A stretch of 64,000 nt of DNA from Phoronis australis (lineage: Eukaryota; Phoronida; Phoronidae): assembly GCA_002633005.1 (NCBI GenBank), contig NMRA01000427.1, positions 325,924 to 389,923 on the forward strand, in the 5' to 3' direction. The notes under the pieces were generated by a model. That model did no database searches. It worked only from the letters and a program-made list of their open reading frames with translations, and was not told the origin of the DNA. Position numbers and translations under genes: made by a program. Shown here one piece after another: positions 24,832 through 38,342 of this stretch. Position 1 is the first letter of the stretch. Each line of letters begins with the position of its first letter.

Positions 24832-24986
24832 CAGTGGCGGATTTAGGGGGCAAGGGGGCCATGGCCCCCCTAAAGTTTTCCCAGATTCCATTGGGCAGTT
24901 CGCGGGGGTTGCGAATGTCTGACAGGCAAAAACATAGCTATTACTCTGCACTGCCTCCCCATCTCAAAATTTTGGATCCGCCCTTG
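24832..24986. mobile_element. hAT-like MITE, about 155 bp
   Basis: The ends cagtggcggatttaggg and the complement of ttggatccgcccttg are inverted repeats. The interior has ggcccccctaaag. The flanks cttatcat and cttatgcc may be a decayed 8-bp duplication. CAGTGGCGGAT termini are common in hAT-type MITEs. Confidence 0.6.
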
Positions 24987-25394
24987 CTTATGCCTAGCTC
25001 ATTGCTTGTTCAGCTGAAGGCACCGGCAGTGAAGTACTGCACTCCTTCACAGGCTACTTTCAGTCATAGGTGGCGCTGTGTCAGAGGGTAGTGAACAGCC
25101 AGCCGCCTCCACAATATTTTAGTTATCTATGGTAGTGACGTACATTGTACCTACGTGACGAGCGGGTACGGAGAACCATACAACTCGCAACAGTTGTCAC
25201 CAATCAGTAGTACCGGATATCATGGTGTACTACACATGAGGTGGTATCAATTCAAAACTCATATACTGCAGTTTTCTACTGAGAAAACGTGTACGTTTAA
25301 TGATATGTTTTCGAACTGTTTTAATCCGTTATCTCAAATTCCGAGCGGCCCTCAAATGAAATAATCGTGTTGTGGATCTAGAGATTTGTTAAAG

Positions 25395-25612
25395 GACGCA
25401 GTGTGGTCTAAGTGCCGATCGCGGTTTCGAGTCCCACTGGGCCACATTTCTAGACCAGCTGAGTTAGATGTCTAGCTCCTCAGCTCGGTTTTTTAACTAT
25501 ATATTAATAAAGCATAAAAATTTAAACATGGTTCCAAGTGATCAGTGCAATGGGCCCGGTCACCTGAGCGGCCTACGCAAGTCTGGTTCAACGCCTGTAC
25601 CAGACCGCCCGC
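25395..25612 (+). mobile_element. tRNA-derived SINE, copy 1
   Basis: A tRNA-like head with B-box gcggtttcgagtcccac is followed by a body (ctcctcagctcggtttt, aataaagcataaaaat, gtgatcagtgcaatgggccc, then a gtctggt..cagacc inverted pair). The same head, body and tail order occurs on the minus strand at 59392-59642, which defines a SINE family. Confidence 0.75.
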
Positions 25613-28600
25613 ATGTAATCATTTTTCCATAGAGGCTTTGTTCTGTTTCTACCAGAAGTGTCGGGATTTAAATGTCTCGAAAATCCTTTAACTGCCGGAC
25701 ATACATGTAGAGTCATTCTTCAACAAGGATGGACGAACGCATAACCAAAACTACAGTTTATGTTAATCACGTTGCGCATCTGCAATTGTGTTTATTAGTG
25801 ATGTCAATGTTTTGTAATATAATGAGAATAAATCTGATTCGGGCTCTTGTTGTTTATCAAACTTATTGTTCGAAGTGAGCGAAAAGGTCAGTCCACCTCA
25901 GAGAAGTAAAAACTCCTAAAAAGTAGAAAACGAGACAAAAGCCGACTAAAATGTCAGGAATTATCAAAATTCGGCGAATACCCAATCTCTGAACGTAGGC
26001 CCTACCCCGTGAATCCTAGTAAAAGGTCCACATCAAAAATTCGAGCCCCCCACTTTTTAGGCTGGGTGCGAGCATGTTGTTTGTGAAAGAATTATACAGT
26101 GACAGAAAAAGACAAGAAACATTCTGCCAATCACTTTTATTGTTTCGGCATGTTAGCAACTATACGCTACGACATTTGCTTCATTCAGCGTTTTAGTTAC
26201 AGCGTTAGACGTGGAATTTAAAACTATTTGCAATGCATAGTTCAAATTTAGTTCAGCTTAAATGATCAAACGCGATACTGAGGTGGTTGTTAACCCGTGT
26301 TCTTCAAGTTTGTAAAAGGAAACACGGTTATCTTTACATTTGGCTATAAAACCTGTGCACTGCCACGCGGGCAGGCCCAGGCTAAAATACAGAGGGGAGG
26401 CTCGAATTTTTCGGAATGCTGACCTTCTGCTGAAATAAATCCACGAGGACTAAGAAAAAACTAACGGGGCCACTAAGTTCAGGCCGACGCAACGTGAATC
26501 CGCGCCGACTTCCCCTGAATTTTGTGGAGTTTGTCTCGCTTACTCGGACTTTTTGTTTCACTAAGGCGGATCTTTTTGCCCGATTTGCCCCTGGGTGCGC
26601 CCATGCCATGAGATTGTTTCTAAAAAGAGTAGCATATCGAAACATTTTCTAGAGGTGTGTACTTAATTTAACCGATCTCGAACTAGAGCTGATTTGATTC
26701 ATATAATGCAGCCAAATAACGAACGTAAATTTGCCATCGAACCACCATTTGTCCGAAGTTGCAACATAGTACTACATTGTGCGCCCCCTTTAGGGTTACG
26801 CAAGTATAAACCAACTAAACTTGGGAAATTCTGGAACTTCAGATATAACCCTAAAAGATACGAAGCAGTACCAATCTCGTCAGTATAATTATTATGAATT
26901 TGTAACTTGTTAATGGTTTTATAATTTGCGTTATTTCCGAAACGATAAAATTGAAAATGAAACTGGCGCCATGTTATCAAATCAATATCGCACTTACTTT
27001 TTCAATTTCTCTATAAAATATTTCCAGCCAAACCAGTTACATTCAATTATCATGGCTGACACATTACAAGATGCCGCGGCTCATACTGACCGGCTGAAAC
27101 AGTAGTGTCAGTGTTATCGGTATTTTTGAATTTACAGTAGACATAGTTACTACAGACGTGGAAAATGGCGTGGAAACACTAAGTACGTACTACAGAGCAA
27201 ACGGCGCAATCTTCCATTTCTACCCCCAAACGGTTGAAGACAGATAACTAAGGGAAAAACCAAGGTGCACACATAAATACCAAGTCAATCGTTTCACGTT
27301 CGCTCGCGATTCTTTTCATGTATTCAATTAAATCGCTATAAATTTCAATTAAAATCTAAACCCGTTCCATTTTCTTCGTCTTCTTCGTTCGTAAACTATT
27401 ACACTGTCGTTATTTGTATTCTGCGTTTCTTGAGTTCAAACTGAAGCGCCCTGGTTCTGTACGATCGTACTGACTGACCTCCATTATTAACTTTTTAGAA
27501 GGCCGAGATACAAATGTTGGTTAGTGTCTTTAGTGTTGCGCAATGTCAGCCACGAAATCCATTGTTAGTTGAATATTAACAGTTACAGTCTGACTCTTGA
27601 TTGAAACACATCTCCTGAGACTGTTTTGTTCGATCCCTCAGAACTGTCCTCGTCTTTTTCAGGGTTTGGGTTACGATTTCTTTTTCAACGTTAACGCAGT
27701 GAATAAAACCCTTTACTTTTCATCTAATTAGCTTATCAACCTCGCTTTTTGTACAATTTTTTTATTATTTTTATTCACTGTTTACCAAAGGTATATCGAT
27801 GTCACTTATAATCACTTCGGAAACTGAAGGTAAGGTGGTAATTCGGATGGTTTGTAATCCAGTTGTTTGTATATAGCCTAACAGTGGAAGACTTTCCATC
27901 GACCCCTGTAGTTGTTAACTCCATTAGAAGCTGTGATACACTAAACAAGAACAACGCACCGCGAAATCTGCAATAAACTACATTTTATTTTCAATGTTGA
28001 AACGCACGCATCAAAAAGACAATCGTCGCAGCGCCGGAATATTCACGCCAAGGCACGACAAAGACTATTTACTATCATCATTACGTAAATTAAGTCACGT
28101 GACTAACCTAATTATGCAAGAATTTACCTTCCGACTTTATGCTTGTGCGTCATGTTATGTCATTGGAAAAACGAGTGTTGAAAACACAGAGGGTGGAGGG
28201 TGCTTTTTATGAACATCATTTTTCCGCACACTTCTATACAGACAGAAAACCGCAGAAAAAAATGAGTACGTACTGTACTTAACCGGTTACGTTCAGTTTG
28301 CGCAAACCGTTGCGACTTTTTTAAATCATGCGCCGACGCAACAATGCTTTGGGGGTTAGTTGCATCCATATCAAAGACCAGGATTGATGTATAACAAACA
28401 AAAAAATGGTTCAAGTCGAGTTTTAGCCGTACCATTCATCAAACTCGAGTTCAACAAAATTCAGAAACACAAATTATAAACACCACCGACGTCGGCTGAC
28501 CTGATCGAGCTGCGACACATCGACGCAAAGTAGTAGCTCCCCCTATTGGGCTGACGAGTTACCAGATGCGTCCCAGGTGAGCGGTTTACCTACCTCAAGT

Positions 28601-30042
28601 AAACAAAACATTTCATTTGTCCTGTACATAATCTCGACTTGAATGTTCGGGCAGAAAGGTTCGCTTTTGTTATGAGGAACCCGTGAATGCAGTCGGGTAG
28701 TCGCACTAGTTCGGAGGACCACGACTGAAGAGGTTTTGAGGGCCTTACACAGCGCCTATGTCTGGCAGTGGATGTATGCGTAGCCGATGTTTGAGACATC
28801 AGCTTCTCGTAAAGTTCACTGTTTAACCAGGACTGTCTGAGGTAGGATAAAAACCCGTTTAACAATGAAAACAGGACGTTAACACGGGATAATAGACACT
28901 ACAAGCGGTGAACCAAACTGCCGGGGTTCTCAACACTGAGTGAGTTGAGATTGTAATTGCAATGTTACGTGCATCAATCGTGCTACATTAGAGAATATAT
29001 GATTCCTTTGAAGAAGTAGTGAACGTCACAGTATTTGTCGTTCATCCGAGTTTTGACTGTTTGTCTAGATTTTGTTTTCCCAATCCACTGAATAGGAATG
29101 GCATCCTTCGGAAATTGACACACTGATTTTCGTTCGATCGATCACTATAGTCCTTCTTTGTAGCTTTGGAACCTCAACTGCCTCATTCTGTCTTTCAGAG
29201 ACCGTTTCGATGTCGGTCATAAGCTGAGAGCAATATTCATATACGCTGTATTGGTCCTGGGTCATAAGTGTCCAAAAAGTTAGATTTAAGTGTATGGGTC
29301 ATGAGATGCTGCTCTGTGGACAGTCCATAACAATAACTTTTATCTTATCAGCAACCTAGCTGGCCAATAAAAACGACCAACCAACCGTGATCTGCTCTGG
29401 ATTTGAGGGAACAGTTGCACTTTTTATCGGGTGGAACTAAATTTCTTTTTATGACGACCCCGGTTGTACGCTTTGTGTGTAATAGGATCCAAGTCCGAGT
29501 CAGTAATACTTCACCCGTACGGTGCTCATGTTTCGTGTGAACTCCTTGAATTGTTTTGTGGTTCAGATCTGTCATGTCATAAGGAAAATATCAACAAAAA
29601 GCGATTCCCTGCTGCAGCGAGGGCCGGTATGAATAGGAGAAGAAGGATTTGTCAAAATACCTGACATCATACAGACTGTAGATGTGACATAACCTCGTGT
29701 TAGTGTCATCGTTGATGAATTGAGTGTGTGTTACTTCTAATAACACCCGCGCCGGTCTGACTTCATATTTTCATGTACTAACAAACGAATAAGTTCCGGT
29801 TGCCATTGGTTCAACTGGTATAATCGTAATCAATGAATATAGGACCTAGCTACTTTATATATATACACCTACTGTTATATAATTTGGACGGTATAGTTAT
29901 ATACCCACGCCATCGGCTCCGCACATCGGTGTTGATAATTCGCAATATTGACCACTCAGTAATCATCGGTCATATTGACTGCTGTTACGATAACGAAGTT
30001 TNAATGCATTTTAAAAGTTTTTGTGAAGTAATCATAGATATC

Positions 30043-30112
30043 CCATCGTGATTGGATCTCGGGATCTCACAGATTGCAAAGTCACTCCCGCTGCGCCACC
30101 AGCATGTCACCG
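30043..30112 (-). repeat. Degenerate tRNA-like sequence
   Basis: On the minus strand GCTGGTGGCGCAGCGGGAGT resembles an A-box region, and GAGATCCCGAGATCC lies where a B-box would be. The B-box is decayed. Probably an old SINE head or tRNA pseudogene. Confidence 0.3.
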
Positions 30113-30918
30113 AAATTGAGAGTTTTTTAACCCAACTTACGTCCGTCATCGGGATTCTTACGTCACGTTTGTGATATGTAAACCCGCATACCAAGGCAAT
30201 GCAGTTCACTCCACCGCATCCCCACCCCCAAGCAAGCCTTTCTATGCTTATGTGAGGTCATTTTGTTTCGCAACGTATTGAGTTATCCAGATGAAACATT
30301 AGATATATATAAGGACAGTCATGCATGTGATTGGCATAAATAAATTATTGGCTATATATTCAGGTGCTACTTAACCTGGTGAAAGGTTGTCCACGCAGAC
30401 TTCTGGGCTAAGTACTGTACATGTAGGGCCGTCGGCTATGATTTATTGACTACGTCTGTAGCTAAGATATCAATCAAAGATTAGGGCTCCATGCATGCAA
30501 TATGTTTGTGTTCTGATTTATGATTATACCGCGACCGGCATATAAATACCTACCATTTGGATTAGTTATAAATTAGCTGCAAGGATGCGATTCTGCAAAC
30601 TATAACGTGTGACGCTCTTTCGCATTCTCACAAATATTGTATTCTCTAAGATATTGCTCAATGCACTGACCAAGGGAAACATTGGTAAGAAAGGTAATAG
30701 AATTCAAGCAAAGAAAGCTACCACAATATCGTACACGACAAAGCGTCCTTTCGCGGATCTTGGGAGTATTTGTATGCCCCAGTTCTCCTCTGCAGCACAA
30801 AGTGGACGAAGACTGCATACTTTAAGCACTCTTTATCTTGTTCGGAGAATCGTTTGTAACTCTGTGTGTTTTTTCTACTTACGTTTTGAGTTGTTTATGT
30901 GTAATTGTATTTTTTCAG

Positions 30919-33900
30919 TCATCTTCCCAAACCGAGATGTTTTGGAGAAGAAGACGCAAGTTCATCCTTGGTTGTCTACTCATTGGCTCTTTTCTCGTAC
31001 TTTCTCTTCTGCACATGCGTCAGATCGAATCAGACGAGAATAAACGCCAAAGCGTTAAAAATGGAAGATCAAACGGTGACAAAGACATCAAAACAAACAG
31101 GACTTCTGAATCAGATTTTCAACGACTGGTTCATCTCGACTTAAAAGGTGCTCCGCCAAAAATTAGTTACTTCGAAAAAGTTTTTCCGCTTTTCAAAAAG
31201 TGGGGAGCCACTGGGCTGCTGGTTGAGTACGAAGATATGTTCCCCTATGACGGCAAACTTGCTGCACTTCCACGCATGCACGCGTATACCAAGGAAGAAA
31301 TTCAGCAACTTCAAGCATTGGCAAAATTCAACCACTTGACGTTTATACCTCTTGTGCAAACATTTGGACATTTGGAATTTGTTCTGAAACACGACAACTT
31401 TGCGCATCTTCGCGAGATACCCACAAGCAATAAATGCATTGTGGCTGGACCTTGCAACGGACACGCGTACACAGTTCTCACAGAAATCATACGACAAATG
31501 ATGTCGGCGCATCCGGATGTGACGCACATGCACCTTGGAAGTGACGAAGTTTGGCAGCTTGGCCAAGGAAACGAATGCACAAACTACTTGGAAAGAGAAA
31601 GGATCACAAAGCCTCAGTTGTTCTTGCAGCATATGACCTTTCTTGCAGGTATGAATCACTGCAAGCTGATGTGCGTTCTGTAGTTGCCACAGCGATGTGA
31701 CGTCTTAAAGGCGAAGGCAACCTTTTTTTCAAGTCATTTTTAGCAAAAATAAGGTTCGTTGAATATCCCAGACATATTTTTCACTTATTTATAGCTTTTC
31801 GTAATTTAATTAATTACTCGTCGTCTACTCCGGAAGGGACGTTTTAGGAGGCAAGAATTTCGCGCCAATTTCATTTCATATAGTCTGACTGTGAGAGCAG
31901 TCGAGTCAGTCATTGTTCTACCTCGGTTGTGATAAGTTCGGTCGTCGTTTGCTTTTGCTTACGAGTCAGTCAACATGCCAATGACTGACTTGACAGCTCT
32001 CACAGTCAGACTATAATGAGAAGAAATTGGCACGAAACTCTTGCCTCCCAAAACGTCACTTCCGGAGTAGAGGACAAGAAATTAATCAAATGACGAAAAG
32101 TTGTAATTAAGTGAAAAATGTGTCTGGGATAACCAACGAACCTTATTTTTGCTAAAAGTGGCATGAAAAATGGTTGCCTTCGCCTTTAAGAAAAAGAAAC
32201 GTTGCAGAATTGGTCATACTTCATGGTCACGTTTCAAAATATAGCAGGAAAGGTTTCACATTAGACGATCGGGCCTATGACAGCCTCTGGCCGATGGTTT
32301 GGGCCACCTGTTAGCTGCTTTCAAATCTGTTCAGGATCTGTTTGAGCTCTGGTGAAGACATATTAGGGATTTCTATTTACTCCAGTTTTAAATTGCACTA
32401 TTCCACTGGAGATTTAATTGTAAGACATTAAAATGTAATCTAAACAAAAAGGAAGTCAAAGGATGACGCGTCGTCCCTTTTGCAGTATTTTTCCTGAAGT
32501 GGTGAAGATTTAACGTTAGCATTGGTTGAAAGCAGTAATGTATTAACGTTTTGTTCCGTTCTGTGGGGAATTACTATTGCAAAGAAGACTAACTTTTACT
32601 TTTCGACGTGCATTTTTTGTATTTCTATCCAACCTGACTGCACGAAGCGAAATTTAAATGAGACCCGTGAGAACGACATTCGTTGCCATGATAGAATTCC
32701 AATAATGTTTCATAACAACAAAAAGATATTTTTTTTCTATGTGATACGGTGTCTTTCCTCCATGGTCGTTCTTTTTTGAGCCAGGTGTTCCCAAACTATT
32801 TCGGGAACCAACGTTGAAACAAAATGCCTAATTATAGTAATGCTTATTCAATATTGTAAAAACAATTAGGTTCTGGGCACAAGACCACAAATTTTTACCA
32901 AGACTCGACTCAACATTGATCGGTCACGTGACATGAAATTTGAAAATCTGCTAAAAACGTGCCACGTAATTGGTTTATTCTGGTCAATTCCGACTAAAGG
33001 TTTGTGGTCTCGCGCGCACGTGAAGCTAGAAGATACGTCTTCTCTTCGTAACATGCATTCTTTTTAATGATTATCTAGCGTATGTGAAAAAGAACTACCC
33101 GTCGGTGACGCCAATAGTCTGGGACGACATGTTTCGCCACACAGACTTACAGCTTTTGATGGTAAGTTTCAATAATCATCGTTTGATTAATTTTTTCGGA
33201 GTACCTAAACCATGAAGTCAGGGGTCCTAGTAATTTGACCTGCCTCCGGTCGCCACAGTTTCACTTCCACTTACAACAAATTTCTTGGGCCCTCTCAGTA
33301 ACTATGAGGGGTGCACCTGCTTTTTATGGTGTCTTAGCTTAGTTCGTTTAACATAGCATATTTTGTCGAGCAATTGCGTTGATCATATTCAAAACTTAGA
33401 AGGATACAAAACCATGTCTTGTTGATTTCAACCACTTATCGTTCTGTCTCCTGTTAATGCTTAATTGGCGATAAGCTCGGAAGGATAAAAGCAGGAATCA
33501 ACTACAAGCACATTCTCCCTACATCATACATTGGATATCACGGTCCTTGGTGAGTGGTCTTTCCCACAGTTGCCGTGTAATTCGCTAAAAGCGCAGGTCA
33601 CGCTTGCCTGTTTAGCAGACTTTGAAAGGAGTTTTCAATTTTTCCTCCAAACTTTGAGGATTGTCGAGGGTTACAGAGCATTACTTTGTTTCAGAGAACT
33701 TGACTGGAATGTCGCTTTTAGTATCTGTCAAGCTAAAAGCGGCACAGAGATAGTGTTACTCAGTTGATTCGGAAGACCTCGGGAATTTTCGTAGTCTCAA
33801 ATTTCCCCTTGGGAATTGTTTTTTAGATGCGCACGTAGGAACTTTAATTATACGGCTGGTCATGTGACTTTCACAACAGAGAATGATATTGGTTATTTGA

Positions 33901-36204
33901 ATGAACTTTTAGCATGAGCAGTTCAAATCGAGGCGAAAATACTCGGAGCGTCCCAGATGACATTAGTAGTCTCTGGTGAGAGTACAGCGTTACAGTTGCG
34001 GCAGGGCTTTTTTGTAATAGCAATCGACTTGTGAATTTCGTTTTGATTGATTTATTTTCAGCATAACGTGGCAAAATATATTTCTATGTACAAGAAATTA
34101 AATACAAAATCCCCTTCGATGGTGTTAGATCAGCTGTTCCCTTGCGCATGCGCATTTGTCCTTTAGTAGCCATCTTAGTTAATAAACGTCGATTTGAATC
34201 ACTCCCCGAAAAGCCCCGTTTTACTCCACAACACGGTTACGTACAGCCGATGAACAGAAAAGATGACAACTAAAAGCTAAGCTGACGGGGATTGGGATTG
34301 CTCAAAAGGTGTCATCTGCAGTATTGGGTTCTTAACTTTTTACCAATCTACCATTAAATGATCAAGTGACCGTGACCGTTTCGTTTGATGGAAGTTGAGA
34401 TTTTTTCACGGAAACCAAACACGTGCTAGAACTCGCACCACTTCGCGAGATATCGCCTTGTGTTACAAAGGAGGCATGTGATCACGCTATTTTCCTTAGC
34501 AAAGTTCTTGCTTCTACGAAACTACCTAGACCTAGCTTTTGGCATAGCGCCACACTCCTTCGCATTCTCTGGGTAATCATATAGCTGTCACACCCTTTAA
34601 CGTTTGATCAGTGAACCAGCCAGGCACACTGCATACTTGTCATGTCAAGATGGAACGTGCTGCCACGTTCGAGTTTTCATTTTCTAGCCATTTGTGAAAC
34701 CGTATTTGTTGATTTTAGACCTCTGTCACGACAATAATCGGTACAAGACGTCTTTCGACCAAACATAGTTGATACACCACGGCAACTTTTGTCGTCGAGC
34801 GCACACGAAACGTTTTTGTCGGCGACGAAAAATCGTATCGTGTGCTCTTGCCTATACTTAGGGGGTAATGAGAGTAATGAGAGCGAGAAAGCGTCTTCTG
34901 CTTGATCTCCATTCAAGGTGGTGGATAGAAATTCACCGCTACATACAGTGTTTCATTAATTAAAAAGCAGAGGAACCAATCCCACTGTCAACCCCAACCG
35001 TGGTTTGATTGCTAACTTACCTAATTTATTTTAGCTTTTTGACATCGGATTGAATTGAAATTCTACCGCGTTATCAGTCACAGGAACTCCACGACGCAGC
35101 CGCAGATTCGTCATCGCATTGGGAAATGTACGGGACTCTATGAGGTTTGCATTTTCCATACGGCACGTATATCCCACCGCTCTCCAGACACTGTTCACAT
35201 CACTAGGTTCAAACCTTCCGCCCGCAACGGGGATATGTTGGTGGCGCTGAATGCCTGTCCACCAAAGACGCACCATAGGGGGCTGGGGGGGGGCTATAGC
35301 CCCACCACATTTTTCAGTGCTACGCCGACCATTGCCTGTGGGCGCTGCACCACAGGGGGGCTGAGGGGCTATAGCCTTCCCTCCCCCATCAATAGTGAAT
35401 AGTGAAATTCGAAAGTCAGCTGTTGAGTTGTAGTCAGGTGACGCGTCAAATCAGTTATAATATTTGTTTTCTTCCTAGGACTATGGAGTCGGCGACCTGG
35501 TAGAGCCTATGGTTTGGAGGTATAAACAGGACATCGAAGACAAATTTGACTTGGCATTTTGGGAGAAGTACTCTAAAATATTCAAGAATGCTTGGGTTGG
35601 TTCTGCTTTTAAAGGTGCTACCGGTGAAACTCAACCTATATCCAGTATTCGGTACTATTCAGAGAATGTCTTTCACTGGAGAAACATTGTGGAGCGCGCC
35701 AAACATCTCATTCACTTCAAGGGCCTCGTCCTGACTGGCTGGTCGCGATATAACCACGTGAAGGGTTTGTGTGAGTTACTTCCAGTGGCGCTGCCGTCGC
35801 TTGCCTACTGCCTTCACATGTCTATGGAAGGCGAAATTAATCACGGGGCCGCTAGTAAAATATCCAACAGTTTAGGCTGTGACAGTGGTATTGTCATAGA
35901 CCCAAATCACGACCCCATGGACAAAAAGATCGGTTATACATGCTCGTTCCCGGGCTTTGATATGTACAAGGTAATGTTCGACTACCGTCGACTCTTATTC
36001 TATATAAGGAGATCTAAAACTCGCAAATCTGGCAAACCGTTTATGCTAAAAATACCGCTCGAGGAATTCAAAAAGAGAACACAGGCTGTTGGACAAGACA
36101 TAGAAAGATTACTAAGTTCATACTTTGATGAACATACGGTGCATGAGTGGATAAAGCAAAATATTAGCCCGCTTTTGTTACTGAAACATTCCGGTAAAAC
36201 ATGA
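30919..36204 (+). CDS. Hexosaminidase D-like GH20 protein A, membrane-anchored (3 coding exons)
   Basis: Exons 30937-31648, 33079-33161 and 35479-36204 join in phase to 506 residues. Family: glycoside hydrolase 20, HEXD type, which removes terminal beta-linked N-acetylhexosamine. Residues 64-79 (LVHLDLKGAPPKISYF), VEYEDMFPY, QTFGHLEFVLKHD and GSAFKGATG match HEXD. The catalytic Asp-Glu pair is D203-E204 in HLGSDEV. Residues 9-26 (FILGCLLIGSFLVLSLLH), after a RRRRK cluster, form a signal anchor, predicting a type II membrane protein with a luminal or extracellular enzyme. Vertebrate HEXD lacks this segment. The start at 30937 is preferred because TTTTTTCAG ends at 30918, so the longer ORF from 30838 would lie in a 5' intron. 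A TTAA-flanked MITE sits in intron 1. Its tandem partner is at 41.5-45.4 kb. Confidence 0.9.
30937..31648 (+). CDS. HEXD-like A, coding exon 1
   Basis: Carries the signal anchor and the first half of the GH20 barrel, including the D-E pair. Donor CTTGCAG|GTATGA, phase 1. A splice acceptor 18 bases before the ATG implies an upstream untranslated exon. Confidence 0.9.
31705..32189. mobile_element. TTAA-flanked foldback MITE in HEXD-like A intron 1, 485 bp
   Basis: Arms of about 200 bp run from AGGCGAAGGCAACC to GGTTGCCTTCGCCT, with TTAA on each side (31705-31708, 32186-32189). Inner arms match through ggcaagaatttcgcgccaat and tctgactgtgagagc. TTAA duplication suggests piggyBac-type mobilisation. 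No ORF. Confidence 0.8.
33079..33161 (+). CDS. HEXD-like A, coding exon 2
   Basis: An 83-bp exon encoding AYVKKNYPSVTPIVWDDMF and RHTDLQLLM, matching VTPLVWDDMLR of HEXD. Acceptor ATCTAG, donor ATG|GTAAGT. It has the same length and phase as exon 2 of the tandem copy. Confidence 0.92.
33162..35478. other. HEXD-like A intron 2
   Basis: About 2.3 kb. Only compositionally random ORFs were seen, plus a GC-rich patch at 35276-35375 in which ggggctatagcc words recur (two ctatagcc palindromic cores). Confidence 0.5.
35479..36204 (+). CDS. HEXD-like A, coding exon 3 with stop
   Basis: It encodes DYGVGDLVEPMVWRY, VGSAFKGATGE, GLVLTGWSRYNHVKGLCELL and a C-terminal helical segment, ending at TGA 36202-36204. 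Acceptor TTCCTAG. The VWRY, SAFKGATG and TGWSRY motifs are HEXD signatures. Confidence 0.93.
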   Translation, partial: DYGVGDLVEPMVWRYKQDIEDKFDLAFWEKYSKIFKNAWVGSAFKGATGETQPISSIRYYSENVFHWRNIVERAKHLIHFKGLVLTGWSRYNHVKGLCELLPVALPSLAYCLHMSMEGEINHGAASKISNSLGCDSGIVIDPNHDPMDKKIGYTCSFPGFDMYKVMFDYRRLLFYIRRSKTRKSGKPFMLKIPLEEFKKRTQAVGQDIERLLSSYFDEHTVHEWIKQNISPLLLLKHSGKT

Positions 36205-38342
36205 TGTCACGAGTTTTACAACGAGTTGACCATAAATATTAGATAAACAGACCGACAAAGTCTGTAATTACTTTGTAATTATAGTTTAACCTGGTATTTT
36301 ATGTCTTCGGTAACAGATTACATGTACAACACTGGAGAGTACGCATGCTCATGCGAACTTTAGTTTTAATTCCTAAGTGCACGATCGTCGTTGTCGACAT
36401 TTACCATTTAATAGATTTTGCACTGAATCATAGCGGTTAATTAACTCTAAGGTATAACTATGAAATTCTAAAGTACACCGGAAAATTTGTCACATGAGTA
36501 TATTACTGCGTCAAGAGTGGACGGTGTTTGTCGGTAGCGGATCTGTCGAAATGTAGTCATCAGAAAACTGTCAATCGCATTTGCATTCTTCATCTTTGCT
36601 TTCATTCTCGTTGTCGAGGTCGTCCAATGGAGTTTAAGACCAATCCTCAAGTTACGTACTGTATACCTATTCACGAGCACTATACTCACTGTCTGATTCC
36701 AGGGCCGCGTGGGGGCGGTCGGGTGGCACGTGCACCCCCTATAATTTACGCGCATCAGGGTGAAAACATTGTCGTTAAAAATTTGAACCATTAATCTGTG
36801 TGGTACTTTGTCATTTCTCTTCTTAGCATTGTTGCATTAAATGACATTTTAGGTGGTGTTTGTTTCCGTCATCGAAATTCCTTTTTTCTCAAGCTATGTG
36901 TATTTTTAAATATTAAATTGCCCCCTCTTTTGGCCCTTTGATCAATGGAAATGACGAGACAAGCGAAAACAGTGGTGGTTGTTGGCGCTTTTTGTAAATG
37001 TTAAGGTTAATAATCAAATGCCATGCATCAATAACAAAGTAATGTGGCTTAAAGTGCTGAAGAATCTACAACCTCTCCCAAGAATTCCTGTGACGTATAC
37101 ACACGGGAAGGTTCTCGTATGTTTCAACTGTGTTCAGCTGTTTTTGCAGTGAGTCCGAACTATGAGAGCTGGGAATGTCCGAGAGAACTGAGGTATCGGA
37201 CTGCCTATCACGCTGTTTGAGCATATTTTGCTTTTAAATACGCGTCTCCATGTGGAAAATACTTGGATATCCTTCTCTACATGACTGTGCGACACCATGT
37301 ATGTTGCGAGAAAATTACGTCGGGCGCGGTATGTGCCTCTCAGATCTAGTTCTCGAGAGACATACCGAGCTGTGGTAGACTTTCCTGTGATTGTTCATTT
37401 GCTTTTTTTCTTGTTTTATTTCACGAATGCATTTGAATACATTCAGTTTACAATACAAGAATACAAATGGGTCTGACAACTGGGGCGCCCCCTACTGCCA
37501 TTCATTAACATCCCAAGAAGCAAACGAGTGTTGACGTGGACGCACGTCAGCTCTCAGCATTGTTCTTGTACAGTATTTTGATGTTGTCGTAATAATATGA
37601 ATTATACTTTTTTGAGTCATAATTGTCCAAATAAAGCATCACATTAAAAAATTCACACTATCGTCTAGAACTAGACTTAAAAAATGGTAGAACTTCTGAA
37701 GTGGAACTTGTATGCACGAAGTTTAAAGTGCTTGTGTAAAAATGAATGTGTAATGAAAATTTAAGGCCATTCATCGCATCTTCATTTTCATGTTTGCGGT
37801 TGTCTGTAGTTAGGATTTCTAGATTACAGATATAATAATTCAACTTTTAATTAGCGGAGTTTTCTCTCAAAAGTTCGCACGTCAGTAGATATATATTTGT
37901 TACATTTTAAGTCATGGCGCTCAAGTATGTTACACTGAGTGAATGTAACTCAGGTTGCTCAATGCTGGGGTTACTTGCTTCCAGGAGAAAAACAAGCCAA
38001 ATAACAAGATCAGTAAATGAGGCTCAGCTCCGACATAAGGAAACGATGAACTTGTTTTCTCATGTTTACTGCAAAGCTAATTGATACGTATTTTGGAAAA
38101 CCACTGAACGCATCGTCTTCAGTAATAATTAGATTTTGCCTTCATGTTGGCTTTAAAATATTTTGATAAGCTTTGTGACATTTTGTATTGTGTTCATGCA
38201 CAAAAAAAATGTTTTAACATTTAAAAATTGTACTACCACGTTTCTATCTTTCTAAAACCGCTCTGAGGTGGTGGCGTGTTACAACTATTATTAAAATGTC
38301 TTGATCTATTTACACCGACCCCTTGTCTATTTACACTGTCAC

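Larger units (their letters stand above)
23340..30936. other. Intergenic region between PIK3C3 and the first HEXD-like gene
   Basis: About 7.6 kb with no convincing gene. Beyond the elements listed separately I see only short, compositionally random ORFs. The missing PIK3C3 first exon and both promoters could lie here. One N is present at 24496 and another at 30002. Confidence 0.5.

Noticed and set aside
30838-30936. Upstream in-frame extension of HEXD-like A to Met 30838
   Set aside because: A TTTTTTCAG acceptor ends at 30918, and copy B has an acceptor at the same place before its ATG. The extension is most likely intron.
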